Counted from the first letter of the stretch, positions 32,484 through 43,990 are shown. The stretch: DNA of 64,000 nucleotides from Allokutzneria sp. A3M-2-11 16 (GCF_024213555.1 NZ_JANAVO010000001.1:1674001-1738000); one strand, 5' to 3'. A program made the numbers and translations. The notes: a model not told the origin generated them from the sequence alone.

Positions 32484-33821
32484 ATGGCGGATCGGTACCA
32501 GCGGTTCAGCACCTCTCCGCTCGGGCGGACGCTCGTGCGCAAGCTCGGCCTGCCCAGTCCGGCGCCGCTGCGCAGACACCGCCCTGGTGACCCCGTTGTA
32601 GCAGGTCAGGTACTCATCGGCAGCGCGGAGGACGGCAGGCTGGCCAAGATCGCCACGGCCATTCTGACCGGGGCGGGCGCCGAGGTCGTCACCACCCCTC
32701 CGGAGGGCGAGGACCGCTTCGCCGCGATCGTCTTCGACGCCACCGGGATCACCGACAGCGCCAAGCTCCAGGACCTGCACCGGTTCTTCCAGCCGGTGAT
32801 CCGGCGGCTGGGCCCGTGCGGCCGGGTGATCGTTCTCGGCACTCCGCCTTCGGACTGCTCCGACGCCAAGGAGGCGACCGCGCAGCGCGCTCTGGAGGGC
32901 TTCACCCGATCGCTGGGCAAGGAGGTCAAGCGCGGAGCGACCGCACAGCTCGTCTACGTCTCGCCCGGAGCGGAGGAGGGGATCGCCAGCACGCTGCGCT
33001 TCTTCGTCTCCGATCGCTCCGCGTTCGTCTCCGGGCAGGTCGTTCGCATCGGCGTCGCCGACGTGACCGAGCCGGAGGACTGGGAACGGCCGCTGGCCGG
33101 GAAGACCGCGCTGGTCACCGGCGCCTCCCGGGGAATCGGCGCGGCGATCGCGGAACTGCTCGCACGGGACGGCGCATCCGTTGTGTGCCTTGATGTTCCG
33201 GCACAGGGCGATGAGCTGGCCGAGGTCGCGAACCGGATCGGTGGCAGCACGCTCCAGCTCGACATCACCGCGCTCGACGCCCCCGCCCGGATCGCCGAGC
33301 ACTTCGCGCAACGGCACGGCGGGGTCGACGTCGTGGTGCACAACGCGGGCATCCTGCGGGACAAGACGCTCGGCAAGATGGACGAGCAGCGGTGGGACTC
33401 CGTGATCGCGGTGAACCTGTCCGCGCAGGAGCGGATCAACGACGCGCTGCTGGACGGCGTGCTCCGCCCCGGCGGCCGGATCGTCGGCGTGTCCTCGATC
33501 GCCGGGATCGCGGGCAACTTCGGGCAGACGAACTACGCCACCTCCAAGGCCGGGGTGATCGGCATGGTGCAGTCGCTCGCGCCGGTGCTGGCCCGCACCG
33601 GGAGCACGATCAACGCCGTCGCGCCCGGCTTCATCGAGACGAAGATGACCGCGTCGATCCCCTTGTTCACCAGGGAGATGGGCCGCAGGCTGAGCAGCCT
33701 CGCGCAGGGCGGGCTGCCGGTCGACGTCGCGGAAACCATTGCCTGGTATGCGAATCCGGGCTCGGCCGGGGTCAACGGCAATGTGGTCCGGGTGTGCGGC
33801 CAGAGCCTGCTGGGGGCGTGA
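32484..33821 (+). CDS. fabG4: 3-oxoacyl-CoA/ACP reductase, FabG4 (high-molecular-weight) type
   Basis: A 445-residue reductase with two domains. The N-terminal 200 residues are a flavodoxin-like domain without a nucleotide motif; the C-terminal SDR domain has TGASRGIG (212-219) for NAD(H), the Asn of HNAGI, and catalytic S338, Y351 and K355 (YATSKAG). The long form is the mycobacterial FabG4 type, which reduces 3-ketoacyl-CoA using NADH. ATG at 32484 has AGGGAG six bases upstream; an earlier ATG at 32466 lies inside an operator. It is translationally coupled to htdX (TGATG). Confidence 0.92.
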   Translation: MADRYQRFSTSPLGRTLVRKLGLPSPAPLRRHRPGDPVVAGQVLIGSAEDGRLAKIATAILTGAGAEVVTTPPEGEDRFAAIVFDATGITDSAKLQDLHRFFQPVIRRLGPCGRVIVLGTPPSDCSDAKEATAQRALEGFTRSLGKEVKRGATAQLVYVSPGAEEGIASTLRFFVSDRSAFVSGQVVRIGVADVTEPEDWERPLAGKTALVTGASRGIGAAIAELLARDGASVVCLDVPAQGDELAEVANRIGGSTLQLDITALDAPARIAEHFAQRHGGVDVVVHNAGILRDKTLGKMDEQRWDSVIAVNLSAQERINDALLDGVLRPGGRIVGVSSIAGIAGNFGQTNYATSKAGVIGMVQSLAPVLARTGSTINAVAPGFIETKMTASIPLFTREMGRRLSSLAQGGLPVDVAETIAWYANPGSAGVNGNVVRVCGQSLLGA

Positions 33822-34663
33822 TGAGCGTGGTCAGAACGGTTCGCGAACTGCACAGCACACCCAGTCTCGGATTGCTGTACCCCAAGGCCGCGCTGAGCTT
33901 CGGCGCGCGCGGCTCGGAGCTGCCCGGCGTGGAGTACGTGCGGCCGGACGTGGTGGTCGATCGCGCTGAACTGGTGGCGTACAACGAGGTCTGCGGTTTC
34001 GGCACCGGCGACGTGCTGCCCGCGACCTATCCGCACATCCTCGCTTTTCCTTTGGCAGTGCGGTTGATGACCGATCGCGGGTTCCCGTTCCGGCTGCCCG
34101 GCCTGGTGCACGTCGGCAATCGGATCACCCAGCACCGGCCGGTGTCGGCAGGGGAGGGCCTGCGGCTGCGTGTGTGGGCGGACTCCTTGCGGGACCACGA
34201 ACGCGGGCGGCAGTTCGACATGAACGCCGAGGCGGCGGTGGGGGAGGAGGTCGTGTGGCAGGGCGTGAGCACCTACCTGCGGCGGACGTCCTCCTCGCCG
34301 GGCTCCGCGCAGGCCGAGCTGGAGGCGCTGGCCCCGCCCTCGGCGCTGTGGCGGGTCCCCGACGACGTCGGGCGGCGGTACGCGGCGGTGTCGGGCGACC
34401 ACAACCCCATCCACCTCAGGCGGATCACCGCACGGCTTTTCGGCTTCCCCAGGGCGATCGCGCACGGGATGTGGACCAAGGCGCACTGCCTCGCGGCGTT
34501 CTCGGGCCGGTTGCCGGACGCGTTCACCGTTGACGTCCGCTTCAAACTCCCGGTGCTGCTGCCGTCCTCGGTGGAGTTCCGTTCGGCGCGGCGCGACTCC
34601 GGCTGGGAGTTCTCCGTTCGCTCCGCGCGCGGACCTCACCTGGCGGGTGTCATCGAGGCGTGA
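33821..34663 (+). CDS. htdX: MaoC-like (R)-hydratase, HtdX type
   Basis: A 280-residue double-hot-dog hydratase. The catalytic dyad is in SGDHNPIH (D193, H198) and the following GFPRAIAHGMW is the conserved oxyanion helix. It adds water to trans-2-enoyl-CoA to give 3-hydroxyacyl-CoA. Length and context, directly after fabG4, match mycobacterial HtdX as I recall. Its ATG overlaps the fabG4 stop by one base. It completes a dehydrogenase-hydratase-reductase-thiolase set with fadE5, fabG4 and fadA2. Confidence 0.9.
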   Translation: MSVVRTVRELHSTPSLGLLYPKAALSFGARGSELPGVEYVRPDVVVDRAELVAYNEVCGFGTGDVLPATYPHILAFPLAVRLMTDRGFPFRLPGLVHVGNRITQHRPVSAGEGLRLRVWADSLRDHERGRQFDMNAEAAVGEEVVWQGVSTYLRRTSSSPGSAQAELEALAPPSALWRVPDDVGRRYAAVSGDHNPIHLRRITARLFGFPRAIAHGMWTKAHCLAAFSGRLPDAFTVDVRFKLPVLLPSSVEFRSARRDSGWEFSVRSARGPHLAGVIEA

Positions 34664-34721
34664 TCCACATGAGTGGCGCGTCGTGCTGGCGTCATTCCGT
34701 GAGCACTGGTGTGGTGGAGTC

Positions 34722-35291
34722 ATGGAGCTGCTCGAAGCACACGACCGCGCCATGGAGGAGTTCGACCGACGAGTGCACCTGGTGCGCGCCGACCAATGGC
34801 AACTGCCGACGCCGTGCACCGAGTGGACCGTGCGTGATCTGGTGAATCACCTTGTCGGAGAACAGTTGTGGGCTCCGTTGCTGCTGCGCGGAGCGACGGT
34901 CGAAGAGGTCGGCGACCGCTTCGACGGCGACCAGCTCGGCGACGACCCGGTCGGCACGTGGCAACGCGCGGCGCGCAACGCCCGCGACGCCTTCGAGCGC
35001 CCGGACGCGCTGGACGACGAGGTCGAGGTCAGCTTCGGCACCATCCCCGCGACGGACTACGGCTGGCAGATGACGATGGACCTCACCGTGCACGCGTGGG
35101 ACCTGGCCAGGGCGATCGGCGACGACGACGCGCTCGACGCCGAGCTGGCCGAGGCGGTCTACACCGTGATGCGGCCCGAGGTGTCGAAGTGGCAGAGCTC
35201 CGGCATTTTCGCCCCGCCGATCACCGTCCCCGCCGACGCCGATCCGCAAACCCGCCTCATCGCCCTGGTAGGCCGCGACCCCCGCTCCTAA
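34722..35291 (+). CDS. TIGR03086-family protein (DinB/maleylpyruvate isomerase type)
   Basis: A 189-residue helical-bundle protein. PTPCTEWTVRDLVNHLVGEQ (about 28-47) contains the H-x-x-x-E/Q metal-binding pattern of the DinB/MDMPI fold, and LTVHAWDLARAIGDD (about 110-124) supplies the second histidine. TIGR03086 members are actinobacterial and belong to the superfamily of mycothiol-dependent enzymes, although most have no tested activity. The ATG at 34722 follows GGAG very closely. It lies 58 bases after htdX in the same direction and may be cotranscribed with it. Confidence 0.85.
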   Translation: MELLEAHDRAMEEFDRRVHLVRADQWQLPTPCTEWTVRDLVNHLVGEQLWAPLLLRGATVEEVGDRFDGDQLGDDPVGTWQRAARNARDAFERPDALDDEVEVSFGTIPATDYGWQMTMDLTVHAWDLARAIGDDDALDAELAEAVYTVMRPEVSKWQSSGIFAPPITVPADADPQTRLIALVGRDPRS

Positions 35292-35307
35292 CCCAGCCCC
35301 CGCTTTT

Positions 35308-35370
35308 CCCGTTTCGTACTCTTGCCGGGAAAGAGAGCGCTCCCAAATCCCGCTATGAGTACGAAACGGG
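35308..35370. repeat. 63-base palindromic element between convergent genes
   Basis: CCCGTTTCGTACTC (35308-35321) and its exact complement (35357-35370) bound a 35-base loop that itself holds a smaller CGGGA/TCCCG stem. It lies between convergent genes ending at 35291 and 35432, where a bidirectional terminator is expected, but the length and perfect ends also suit a miniature inverted-repeat element. No further copies were found. Confidence 0.65.
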
Positions 35371-35431
35371 ATTGGTTTGGACCACGTCGGCTCAGGATGA
35401 GGGGGCGTGGACGGCCAGCATGGGGGAGAGT

Positions 35432-36409
35432 TTAGCTGGTGAGGGCCTTCTGCGCGCCTGGGTGGAGCTGCACCGGAGCGGTGGCGGTGGCCTTGTCGCG
35501 GAGGATGTCCTTGGCGGCCGGGTGCACCTTCTCCAGTTCGGCGCGCTTCTCGAAGAGCAGCTTGGTGATCGCGCAGGCGTTGGCGGCGGGGAAGTCCTCC
35601 CGCACCAGCAACAGGTTCGGGACCACGATGGTCGGGACGTCCTTGGCCAGCTTGTAGGTGGCCGCGGGGATGCTGCCCGCGTCGTAGACCGGGTTGATCT
35701 TCTTCAACGGCTCCAGCAGCGGCGTGATGTCCAGGAACCGCACGCGCTCGCGCAGCGACGTGGTCAGGTCGGTCAGCTGCGCGGTGGGCAGGCCGCCGGA
35801 CCACACCAGCCCGTCGAGGGTGCCGTCCTTCATCCCGTCGATGGTCTTGTTCAGGTCCAGCCGCTGCGCCTGCACGTCCTTGGCCGGGTCGAGGCCCGCC
35901 GCCTGGAGCAGCCGGTTGGCGATCAGCTCGGTGCCGGACTTCGGCGAGCCGGTGGAGATCCGCTTGCCGCGCATGTCCGCGATCGAGTTGATGCCGGAGT
36001 CTGCGCGCACCACGACCTGCGTGTAGTTCGGGTAGATCCGGGACAGCGCCTGGATCTTCTGCGGTTTGCCCGCGAAGGAGTCCTTGCCCGCCACCGCGTC
36101 CGCCGCCGTGTCGGCGAGGGAGAACGCGATGTCGTAGTCACCGGCGACGAGCTGCTGCACGTTCTGCACCGAAGCCCCAGTCTCCGCCGCAGTCGCGCGG
36201 AGCTTGGTGTTGCCGCTGACCAGCTGCGCGAGGCCGCCGCCGACCACGTAGTACACGCCGCCCGCGTTGCCGGTGGCGATGGTCAGCCTGCCCTCCCCGG
36301 CCTCACAGCTCGCGCCGCTCGCGCCGCCCGCGTTGGTGTCGACGCGTTTGCCGCCGCATCCGGTCGCCACCAATGCCACCGCGACGAGCGCTGCCAGGGT
36401 CTTACGCAT
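35432..36409 (-). CDS. TAXI-family TRAP transporter solute-binding lipoprotein
   Basis: A 325-residue extracytoplasmic receptor. MRKTLAALVAVALVATGCGG is a lipoprotein signal with lipobox ATGC. The mature protein has the TAXI hallmarks LTIATGNAGGVYYVVGGGLA and VVVRADSGINSIADMRGKRI, plus GSPKSGTELIANRLLQAAGL. It captures an organic anion, probably a C4- or amino-acid-like substrate, and hands it to the TRAP permease. ATG at 36409 overlaps the permease gene by eight bases and is preceded by GGGAG; TTG at 36418 is less likely. Confidence 0.92.
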   Translation of the reverse strand: MRKTLAALVAVALVATGCGGKRVDTNAGGASGASCEAGEGRLTIATGNAGGVYYVVGGGLAQLVSGNTKLRATAAETGASVQNVQQLVAGDYDIAFSLADTAADAVAGKDSFAGKPQKIQALSRIYPNYTQVVVRADSGINSIADMRGKRISTGSPKSGTELIANRLLQAAGLDPAKDVQAQRLDLNKTIDGMKDGTLDGLVWSGGLPTAQLTDLTTSLRERVRFLDITPLLEPLKKINPVYDAGSIPAATYKLAKDVPTIVVPNLLLVREDFPAANACAITKLLFEKRAELEKVHPAAKDILRDKATATAPVQLHPGAQKALTS

Positions 36410-38393
36410 CGATCTCAACTCCCTTGCTTCGACGCCGAGTGATCAGGTGCACCACCACGGCCGCGGCCAGGACCGCGAGCCCGATGACGACCACCACCGG
36501 CTGGAGGTAGAGCAACATCAGCGCGGCGATCGCGCAGAGCACCCGCTCCGGCCACCCGGCCGGGCCGAGCAGCCACCCGCCGGTGGTCACCGACAGCGCG
36601 GCGACTCCCAGCGCGGACACGGCGAACACCCACACGGTGTCCAGGAAAGGCTTCTGCAGCAACAAAGCCGCGCCGTTGTCGGTCAGCACGAACGCGATGG
36701 GCACGAGGAACGCGGGCAGCGTGTACTTCCACGTCTGCCACATCGTGCGCATCACCGCGCCACCGGTGATCGCCGCGGCCGCCACCGCCGCGAGCGCGGT
36801 GGGCGGGGTCACCTCGGACAGAACCGCGTAGTAGAACAGGAACATCGCGCGCTCGGGCGCTTCGACGCCGAGCGTGGCCATGGCCGGGCCGAGCACCACC
36901 CACGCGATGATGAACGAGGCGGTCACCGGGACCGCGAGGCCGAGAACCCCGACCGCGACGGCCGAGAACAGCACGGTCAGCAGCAGCACCACCGTGGCGT
37001 CGGTGGCCAGCGCGCCCGCGAGGTCGACCAGCGCCGAGGACAGCACCTGGCCGAGTCCGGTCTTGGTGATCGTCGAGGTGATCACGCCCGCCGCCGCGCA
37101 GACCGCGACGACCGGCAGCGCGCCGCGAACGCCCCTGGAGAGCGCGATCGCGACCTCGCCCAACCAGTCCACAATGGACCCACCGGCGAGGAGCTTGCTC
37201 GCCAGCGCGAAGAGCGCGGCCAGCCCGGTCGCGTAGACCACCGCCGCGAACGGCGGGATGTCCAGGGCCAGGAACACCACGATGATCGCCAGCGAGGCGA
37301 AGTGGTAGCCGCCGCGCTTGAGCACCTGCCAGGGGCTCGGGGTGTCTATGTCGATCTCGCGGGCGCCGAAGCGCTTGGCGTCGGCCTGCACCGCGAGCAC
37401 GATCCCGAGGTAGTAGAGCACCGTCGGCAGCAACGCCCACAGCAGCACTTCGAAGTAGGTGACCTGGAGGTACTCGGCGATGATGAACGCCGCGGCGCCG
37501 AGGGTCGGCGGGGACAGGATCGCGCCGATGCCCGAGGCCGCGAGCAGCCCGCCCGCCTGTTCCTTCGGGTAGCCGGCGCGCTGGAGGATCGGCCAGGTCA
37601 CCGCGCCGAGGCTGACGGTGGTGGCGGTGCCAGAGCCGGAGACGGTGCCGAGCAGGAAACCGGAGAGCGCGGTGGTGCGGCCGGGCGCCGTCGCCGACTT
37701 CCGGAACGTGGCGAAGCTGATGTCCACGAAGAACTTGCCCGCGCCGGAGGTCTCCAGCATCGCGCCGTAGATGGTGAACAGCACGATGTAGGTGGCCGCC
37801 ACGTCCAGCGGGGTGCCGTAGAAACCGCTGGCGTCGTTGTAGAGCGCGTTGATGATCTGGCTGAAGTCGATGCCCGCGTGCGCGATCGTCCAACCGGGCG
37901 GCAGGAATCCGCCGTAGTAGGCGTAGGCCAGGAAGGCGACGCAGACCAGCGGGAGGACGAGCCCGGTGGTGCGCCTGCACGCCTCCAGGACGAGCACCAG
38001 CAGTACGGCGCCGCACAGGATGTCCATTGTGGACAGAGAGCCCTGGCGGTCGAGGAACGCGTCGAACCCGCCCAGTACCGGGTAGAGCCCCACCAGCAAC
38101 GCCACCGCGGCCAGCACCCAGTCGTATACCGGCGGATTGTCCCGCTCGCGTCGTTGCGAGCGGGACAACCCTGGACGGTAGACCAGGAAAACAAGGGGCA
38201 GCACCAGCGCCAGGAAAATGATCAGGTAGTACTGCCCGCCCTTGCTGAACGGGAAGAACACCTGTTTGAGCACGAGCAGCGCGACGGCGAACGCGGCGAG
38301 ACCGACGCCGAACTCCCAGCGCCCGGTGAGACGGCGGGCGGGGCGTTCCTCGTCGTAGTCGGCAACCAGCTCATCGACCGTCGGACCGGCCAA
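36402..38393 (-). CDS. TRAP transporter fused permease (4TM/12TM)
   Basis: A 663-residue polytopic membrane protein in which the small DctQ-like and large DctM-like TRAP subunits are joined, as is usual for TAXI systems. About 16 helices are seen. LSGFLLGTVSGSGTATTVSL and GGLLAASGIGAILSPPTLGA are the conserved half-helix motifs of the transport domain, and VLSEVTPPTALAAVAAAA the C-terminal repeat of it. Transport is Na+/H+ driven. The start is TTG at 38393, with GGAGG six bases upstream and no in-frame ATG nearby. It forms an operon with the TAXI lipoprotein gene. Confidence 0.93.
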   Translation of the reverse strand: MAGPTVDELVADYDEERPARRLTGRWEFGVGLAAFAVALLVLKQVFFPFSKGGQYYLIIFLALVLPLVFLVYRPGLSRSQRRERDNPPVYDWVLAAVALLVGLYPVLGGFDAFLDRQGSLSTMDILCGAVLLVLVLEACRRTTGLVLPLVCVAFLAYAYYGGFLPPGWTIAHAGIDFSQIINALYNDASGFYGTPLDVAATYIVLFTIYGAMLETSGAGKFFVDISFATFRKSATAPGRTTALSGFLLGTVSGSGTATTVSLGAVTWPILQRAGYPKEQAGGLLAASGIGAILSPPTLGAAAFIIAEYLQVTYFEVLLWALLPTVLYYLGIVLAVQADAKRFGAREIDIDTPSPWQVLKRGGYHFASLAIIVVFLALDIPPFAAVVYATGLAALFALASKLLAGGSIVDWLGEVAIALSRGVRGALPVVAVCAAAGVITSTITKTGLGQVLSSALVDLAGALATDATVVLLLTVLFSAVAVGVLGLAVPVTASFIIAWVVLGPAMATLGVEAPERAMFLFYYAVLSEVTPPTALAAVAAAAITGGAVMRTMWQTWKYTLPAFLVPIAFVLTDNGAALLLQKPFLDTVWVFAVSALGVAALSVTTGGWLLGPAGWPERVLCAIAALMLLYLQPVVVVIGLAVLAAAVVVHLITRRRSKGVEIDA

Positions 38394-38564
38394 CGGCCAC
38401 CTCCAGCGTGGTGCGGCTCACAGAGAGGACCATCCTGCGTTGTGGATGGCAATACTCCACGGCACATTTACCGCGTTGTTGCCAGCTCGTAGCCCTACGG
38501 TGGCACCACCGACGCCGCAGCGCGTTTGGCTCGACGAACACCACTACAGGGGAGGTCTCCCACG

Positions 38565-39698
38565 ATGTCTCGCCGCTCGCGGACGTCCCGGATCGCCGGG
38601 CTCGCCGTCTCCGCAGTCGCCGTGCTCGGCGTGGTCGGGGTGCCCGCCTCCGCCGCACCCGACACCGCGCAGGAGCTCTCCGCGCACCGCGACGCCGGGC
38701 CCCTCGTGCTCGGCCACCGCGGCGCCTCCGGCTACCGCCCGGAGCACACGCTGGCCGCCTACGAGCTGGCCGCGCGGATGGGCGCCGACTACATCGAGCC
38801 GGACCTCGTCTCCACCAAGGACGGCGTGCTGGTCGCGCGGCACGAGAACGAGATCGGTGGCACCACCGACATCTCCACCCGCCCGGAGTTCGCCGACCGC
38901 AAGCGCACCAAGGTCATCGACGGGACCTCGCTCACCGGCTGGTTCACCGAGGACCTGACGCTGGCGGAGCTGAAGACGCTGCGGGCCAAGGAGCGCATCC
39001 CGCAGATCCGGCCGCGCAACACCCTCTACGACGGCCGCTACCAGGTGCCGACGTTCCAGGAGGTGCTCGACCTGCGCGCCCGGCTCTCCCGCGAGCTGCG
39101 CCGCGACATCGGCGTGTACCCGGAGACCAAGCACCCCACGTACTTCAACTCGATCAAGCTGCCGCTGGAGCCCGCGCTGGTCCGCACGCTCACCCGCAAC
39201 GGGTTGAACACCCCGCGCGCCAAGGTCTTCGTGCAGTCCTTCGAGGTCGGCAACCTCAAGGCGCTCAAGCGCGAGCTTCGGGTGCCGCTGATCCAGCTGA
39301 TCGACTCCTCCGGCGCCCCCGCCGACTTCGTCGCCTCCGGTGACCCGCGCACCTACGACGACCTGGTCAAGCCCGCCGGGCTGCGGGAGATCGCGGGCTA
39401 CGCCGCGGGCATCGGCCCGGCCAAGGACCGCATCATCCCGCGCGACGCCAACGGTTTCCTGAAGCAGCCGACCACCCTGGTCAAGGACGCGCACGCGGTG
39501 AAGCTGAAGGTGCACCCGTTCACCTTCCGCAACGAGAACAGCTTCCTGCCCGCGGACTTCCGCAGCTCCACCGATCCGGCGCAGTACGGCCGCGCCTTCG
39601 ACGAGTACGCGTTGTTCTTCAAGCAGGGCGTCGACGGCCTGTTCTCCGACAACCCGGACACCGCCGTGGCCGCGCGCGCCGAGTTCCTCAACCGCTAG
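38565..39698 (+). CDS. Secreted glycerophosphodiester phosphodiesterase
   Basis: A 377-residue GDPD. A signal peptide (about 1-31, ends ASAAPD) exports it. The TIM-barrel active site reads LGHRGASGYRPEHTLAAYEL (H51, R52), IEPDLVSTKDGVLVARHENE (E78, D80, H93) and VYPETKHPTYF. It hydrolyses glycerophosphodiesters to glycerol-3-phosphate, usually for phosphate or carbon supply. The ATG follows AGGGGAGG by nine bases. Divergent from the TRAP permease. No PHO-box pair was seen upstream. Confidence 0.93.
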   Translation: MSRRSRTSRIAGLAVSAVAVLGVVGVPASAAPDTAQELSAHRDAGPLVLGHRGASGYRPEHTLAAYELAARMGADYIEPDLVSTKDGVLVARHENEIGGTTDISTRPEFADRKRTKVIDGTSLTGWFTEDLTLAELKTLRAKERIPQIRPRNTLYDGRYQVPTFQEVLDLRARLSRELRRDIGVYPETKHPTYFNSIKLPLEPALVRTLTRNGLNTPRAKVFVQSFEVGNLKALKRELRVPLIQLIDSSGAPADFVASGDPRTYDDLVKPAGLREIAGYAAGIGPAKDRIIPRDANGFLKQPTTLVKDAHAVKLKVHPFTFRNENSFLPADFRSSTDPAQYGRAFDEYALFFKQGVDGLFSDNPDTAVAARAEFLNR

Positions 39699-40033
39699 CC
39701 GGGCCACGGGGGTGCTACCGACGGGGGCCAGCGGGGTGGGGGAGTTGCCGGCCGGGGCGGTCTTTGCACCTCGTACCACCGCCTCGCCCACTCCGCGGGA
39801 TCGGCGCCGCACGCCTCCGCGAAGGCCATCACCACCGCGCGGGTCGGGAAGTGGTCTCCCCGCGCCGCCGCCGACAGGGTCCCCGCGGAGAAGTAGACCC
39901 GGTCGGCCATATCGCGGTAGGTGGGATTCCCCTTGCTGCTGCGGAGATTCCTGAGCTGGCCGGCCAATCTGCCCGCCGGTGACTCCGGATCGCTTATGGG
40001 GCGCTCCGGCCGCCCCGACTTCCTCGCAGACAT
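39695..40033 (-). CDS. XRE-type helix-turn-helix protein
   Basis: A 112-residue protein with one XRE-like domain: LAGQLRNLRSSKGNPTYRDM, ADRVYFSAGTLSAAARGDHF and PTRAVVMAFAEACGADPAEW, followed by WARRWYEV and a Pro-rich tail. This is a common Pseudonocardiaceae/Streptomyces form in which the domain is followed by a short tail or a much longer effector region. The stop overlaps the GDPD stop (convergent). Targets are unknown. Confidence 0.8.
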   Translation of the reverse strand: MSARKSGRPERPISDPESPAGRLAGQLRNLRSSKGNPTYRDMADRVYFSAGTLSAAARGDHFPTRAVVMAFAEACGADPAEWARRWYEVQRPPRPATPPPRWPPSVAPPWPG

Positions 40034-40207
40034 CGAACCCCCCGGTCGACGCTTTCGTGCGGCTCGTTTTCGCGGCCCACAACGATTGTGCGGTCACCGA
40101 GCGTGCACGGACAGGGCCACCGGGGTTTGATTGACGGCGCACAGTTACGGCAAACGGACCAAGGGGCACCCCGCGCGCGGCGGAGTGCCCCTTGGTGCGG
40201 AACGGGA

Positions 40208-42225
<2,018 letters not shown>

Positions 42226-42365
42226 GGGCCCCAGCTTTCCCGACCTTCGGAGGGAATTGCTGATCTGTTCGTACTGAGGTAACTCGAATGTGTTGCTTCC
42301 CTCACTCCAGCGGGTGATGGTCTAGTTGACCTTGCAACCAGGCCAACGACCTGCCGGAGGCCCGA

Positions 42366-43007
42366 GTGTCCGCCACCGCCCGTGTGCTCAAGACCCTGTT
42401 GCCCGCAACGCTGCTCGCCGGAGCCGTCTCGATCGGCGTGACCGGATCGGCGTCCGCCACCCCGCCGGGAATCCCCGACACCGGCACCGCGAAGTCCGAG
42501 CTCGCCGCGTTGCGCGTGGCCCCGGAGGGCCCGATGACCGGCTACTCCAGGGAGGAGTTCCCGCACTGGGGAACGGTTTCCGGCGAGTGCAACACCCGTG
42601 AGACCGTGCTCAAGCGCGACGGTACGAACGTGCAGACCAACGCCTCCTGCGCCGCCGTCTCCGGCAGCTGGTTCAGCCCGTACGACGGAAAGACCTACAC
42701 CGCCGCGTCGGACGTCGACATCGACCACGTCATCCCGCTCGCCGCCGCCTGGCGGTCCGGGGCGAAGGCGTGGACCAAGGAGCGGCGCACGCAGTTCGCC
42801 AACGACCTGGCCAACCCGCAGCTGATCGCGGTGAAGGACTCGGTGAACCAGAACAAGGGCGACAAGACTCCCGACGCCTGGAAGCCGCCGGTCCAGGGCT
42901 ACTGGTGCACCTACGCGAAGATGTGGACCCGGTCGAAGGCCAAGTGGGGCCTGACGATCACCCAGGCCGAGAAGTCCGCGCTGACGAGCATGCTCGGCGG
43001 CTGCTGA
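42366..43007 (+). CDS. Secreted HNH nuclease (DUF1524/GmrSD type)
   Basis: A 213-residue exported protein. Signal peptide (about 1-31, ends ASATPPG). The C-terminal nuclease domain has DVDIDHVIPLAAAWRSGAK with the metal-binding D-H and NDLANPQLIAVKDSVNQNKG with the N and N-x-x-K-G ends of a DUF1524-like HNH motif. Two cysteine pairs (GECNT/ASCAA and YWCTY/GGC) may be disulfides. It is a typical streptomycete-style extracellular nuclease, presumably for DNA scavenging. GTG at 42366 follows GGAGG. Confidence 0.9.
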   Translation: MSATARVLKTLLPATLLAGAVSIGVTGSASATPPGIPDTGTAKSELAALRVAPEGPMTGYSREEFPHWGTVSGECNTRETVLKRDGTNVQTNASCAAVSGSWFSPYDGKTYTAASDVDIDHVIPLAAAWRSGAKAWTKERRTQFANDLANPQLIAVKDSVNQNKGDKTPDAWKPPVQGYWCTYAKMWTRSKAKWGLTITQAEKSALTSMLGGC

Positions 43008-43015
43008 CCTCGTCC

Positions 43016-43049
43016 GTCCTAAGAGGACGCACGAGCGTCCTCTTAGGAC
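43016..43049. terminator. Bidirectional terminator
   Basis: A perfect 14-base stem (GTCCTAAGAGGACG at 43016-43029, complement at 43036-43049) with a six-base loop separates the convergent nuclease and membrane-protein genes, 8 bases after one stop and 3 before the other. Confidence 0.85.
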
Positions 43050-43052
43050 AGT

Positions 43053-43889
43053 TCAGCTGTTGATGGCCCGGCGCAGCGCGTCCTGCATCGCGAGCAGGCG
43101 CTCCGGAAGACGCGATGGCGCCTCGATCTCGTTGCCCTGGAAAAGGGTTCGCGTCACCTCGGCGTCGCGCGCGCGTTCGCACTCGAACTGCCGGATCGCG
43201 ATGTCGAAGGTGACCAGACCGCGGAAGAGGTTGTGCACCACGGAGTTCAGCCGCTCCACCTCGTACTGCATCTCCGCGGCGATCCCGGCGAACGCGGGGC
43301 GCCCGCGCGCCTCGCCCAGGTCGGAGCGCAGCACCAACTGGTCCCGCAGCTCGACCAGCGTCTCCCAGACCCGCCGCTCCAGCGCGGCCAGCGCCGCGCG
43401 GTCGACGAAGTCCAGCTCGGCGATGCCGCTGCGCTGGATGCTGGTGAGCGGTTCGCACAGCGAGCGGGCGAGGTTGTTGTCGTCCGGGTACCCCTCGAAG
43501 TGCACCCAGGCGATGACGTCCTCCTCGTCGGCGACGCCGACCATGAGCTGCTCGACCTCGGCGTGCGCCCCACCGGAAACGCGAACGCGGATCGACCCCA
43601 CGGCGAGGTACCCGCCGGCCAGCGCCACGATGAGGACCCCCAGCAACAGGGCGACCAGGAGCACGTTGCTGAAGTTCATGCCCAGCACCAGAAGCACGGT
43701 CACCGCGGGCAAGCCGAACCCCGCTCCGATCCTGCCGAAGTTGCCGAACACGGACTGGATTCGCTTGCGCTGGGCCAAACGGCGTACCGCGTTGAGGTCG
43801 GCGGCGGGGTTCCACATCCACCAACGGGGGAACCCGGTGAGCACGACGACGTGACCGGGACGCGCGGGAAGCCAGTTGTGCCGGGTCAC
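43053..43889 (-). CDS. Membrane protein, unknown function
   Basis: A 278-residue protein with two transmembrane helices (about 58-74 and 78-100, LPAVTVLLVLGMNFSNVLLV and LLGVLIVALAGGYLAVG) and a cytosolic C-terminal domain of about 175 residues that is largely helical and acidic (EVEQLMVGVADEEDVIAWVH, IAAEMQYEVERLNSVVHNLF). No enzyme motif was found. GTG at 43889 is five bases after GGAGG. It stands alone between terminators. I do not recognise the family. Confidence 0.65.
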   Translation of the reverse strand: MTRHNWLPARPGHVVVLTGFPRWWMWNPAADLNAVRRLAQRKRIQSVFGNFGRIGAGFGLPAVTVLLVLGMNFSNVLLVALLLGVLIVALAGGYLAVGSIRVRVSGGAHAEVEQLMVGVADEEDVIAWVHFEGYPDDNNLARSLCEPLTSIQRSGIAELDFVDRAALAALERRVWETLVELRDQLVLRSDLGEARGRPAFAGIAAEMQYEVERLNSVVHNLFRGLVTFDIAIRQFECERARDAEVTRTLFQGNEIEAPSRLPERLLAMQDALRRAINS

Positions 43890-43990
43890 ACCAACCTCCC
43901 CCGTCGCGGGCCAAGCCGGTTCCGTCCTGCGCCGTGATACCACTCCCGGTACCGTCCGCGCATCCCCTTGAGACGACAAGGACATCCGGT

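Noticed and set aside
38400-38564. PHO box upstream of the glycerophosphodiesterase gene
   Set aside because: No GTTCAC-type direct repeats are found at 11-base spacing, so phosphate control cannot be supported.
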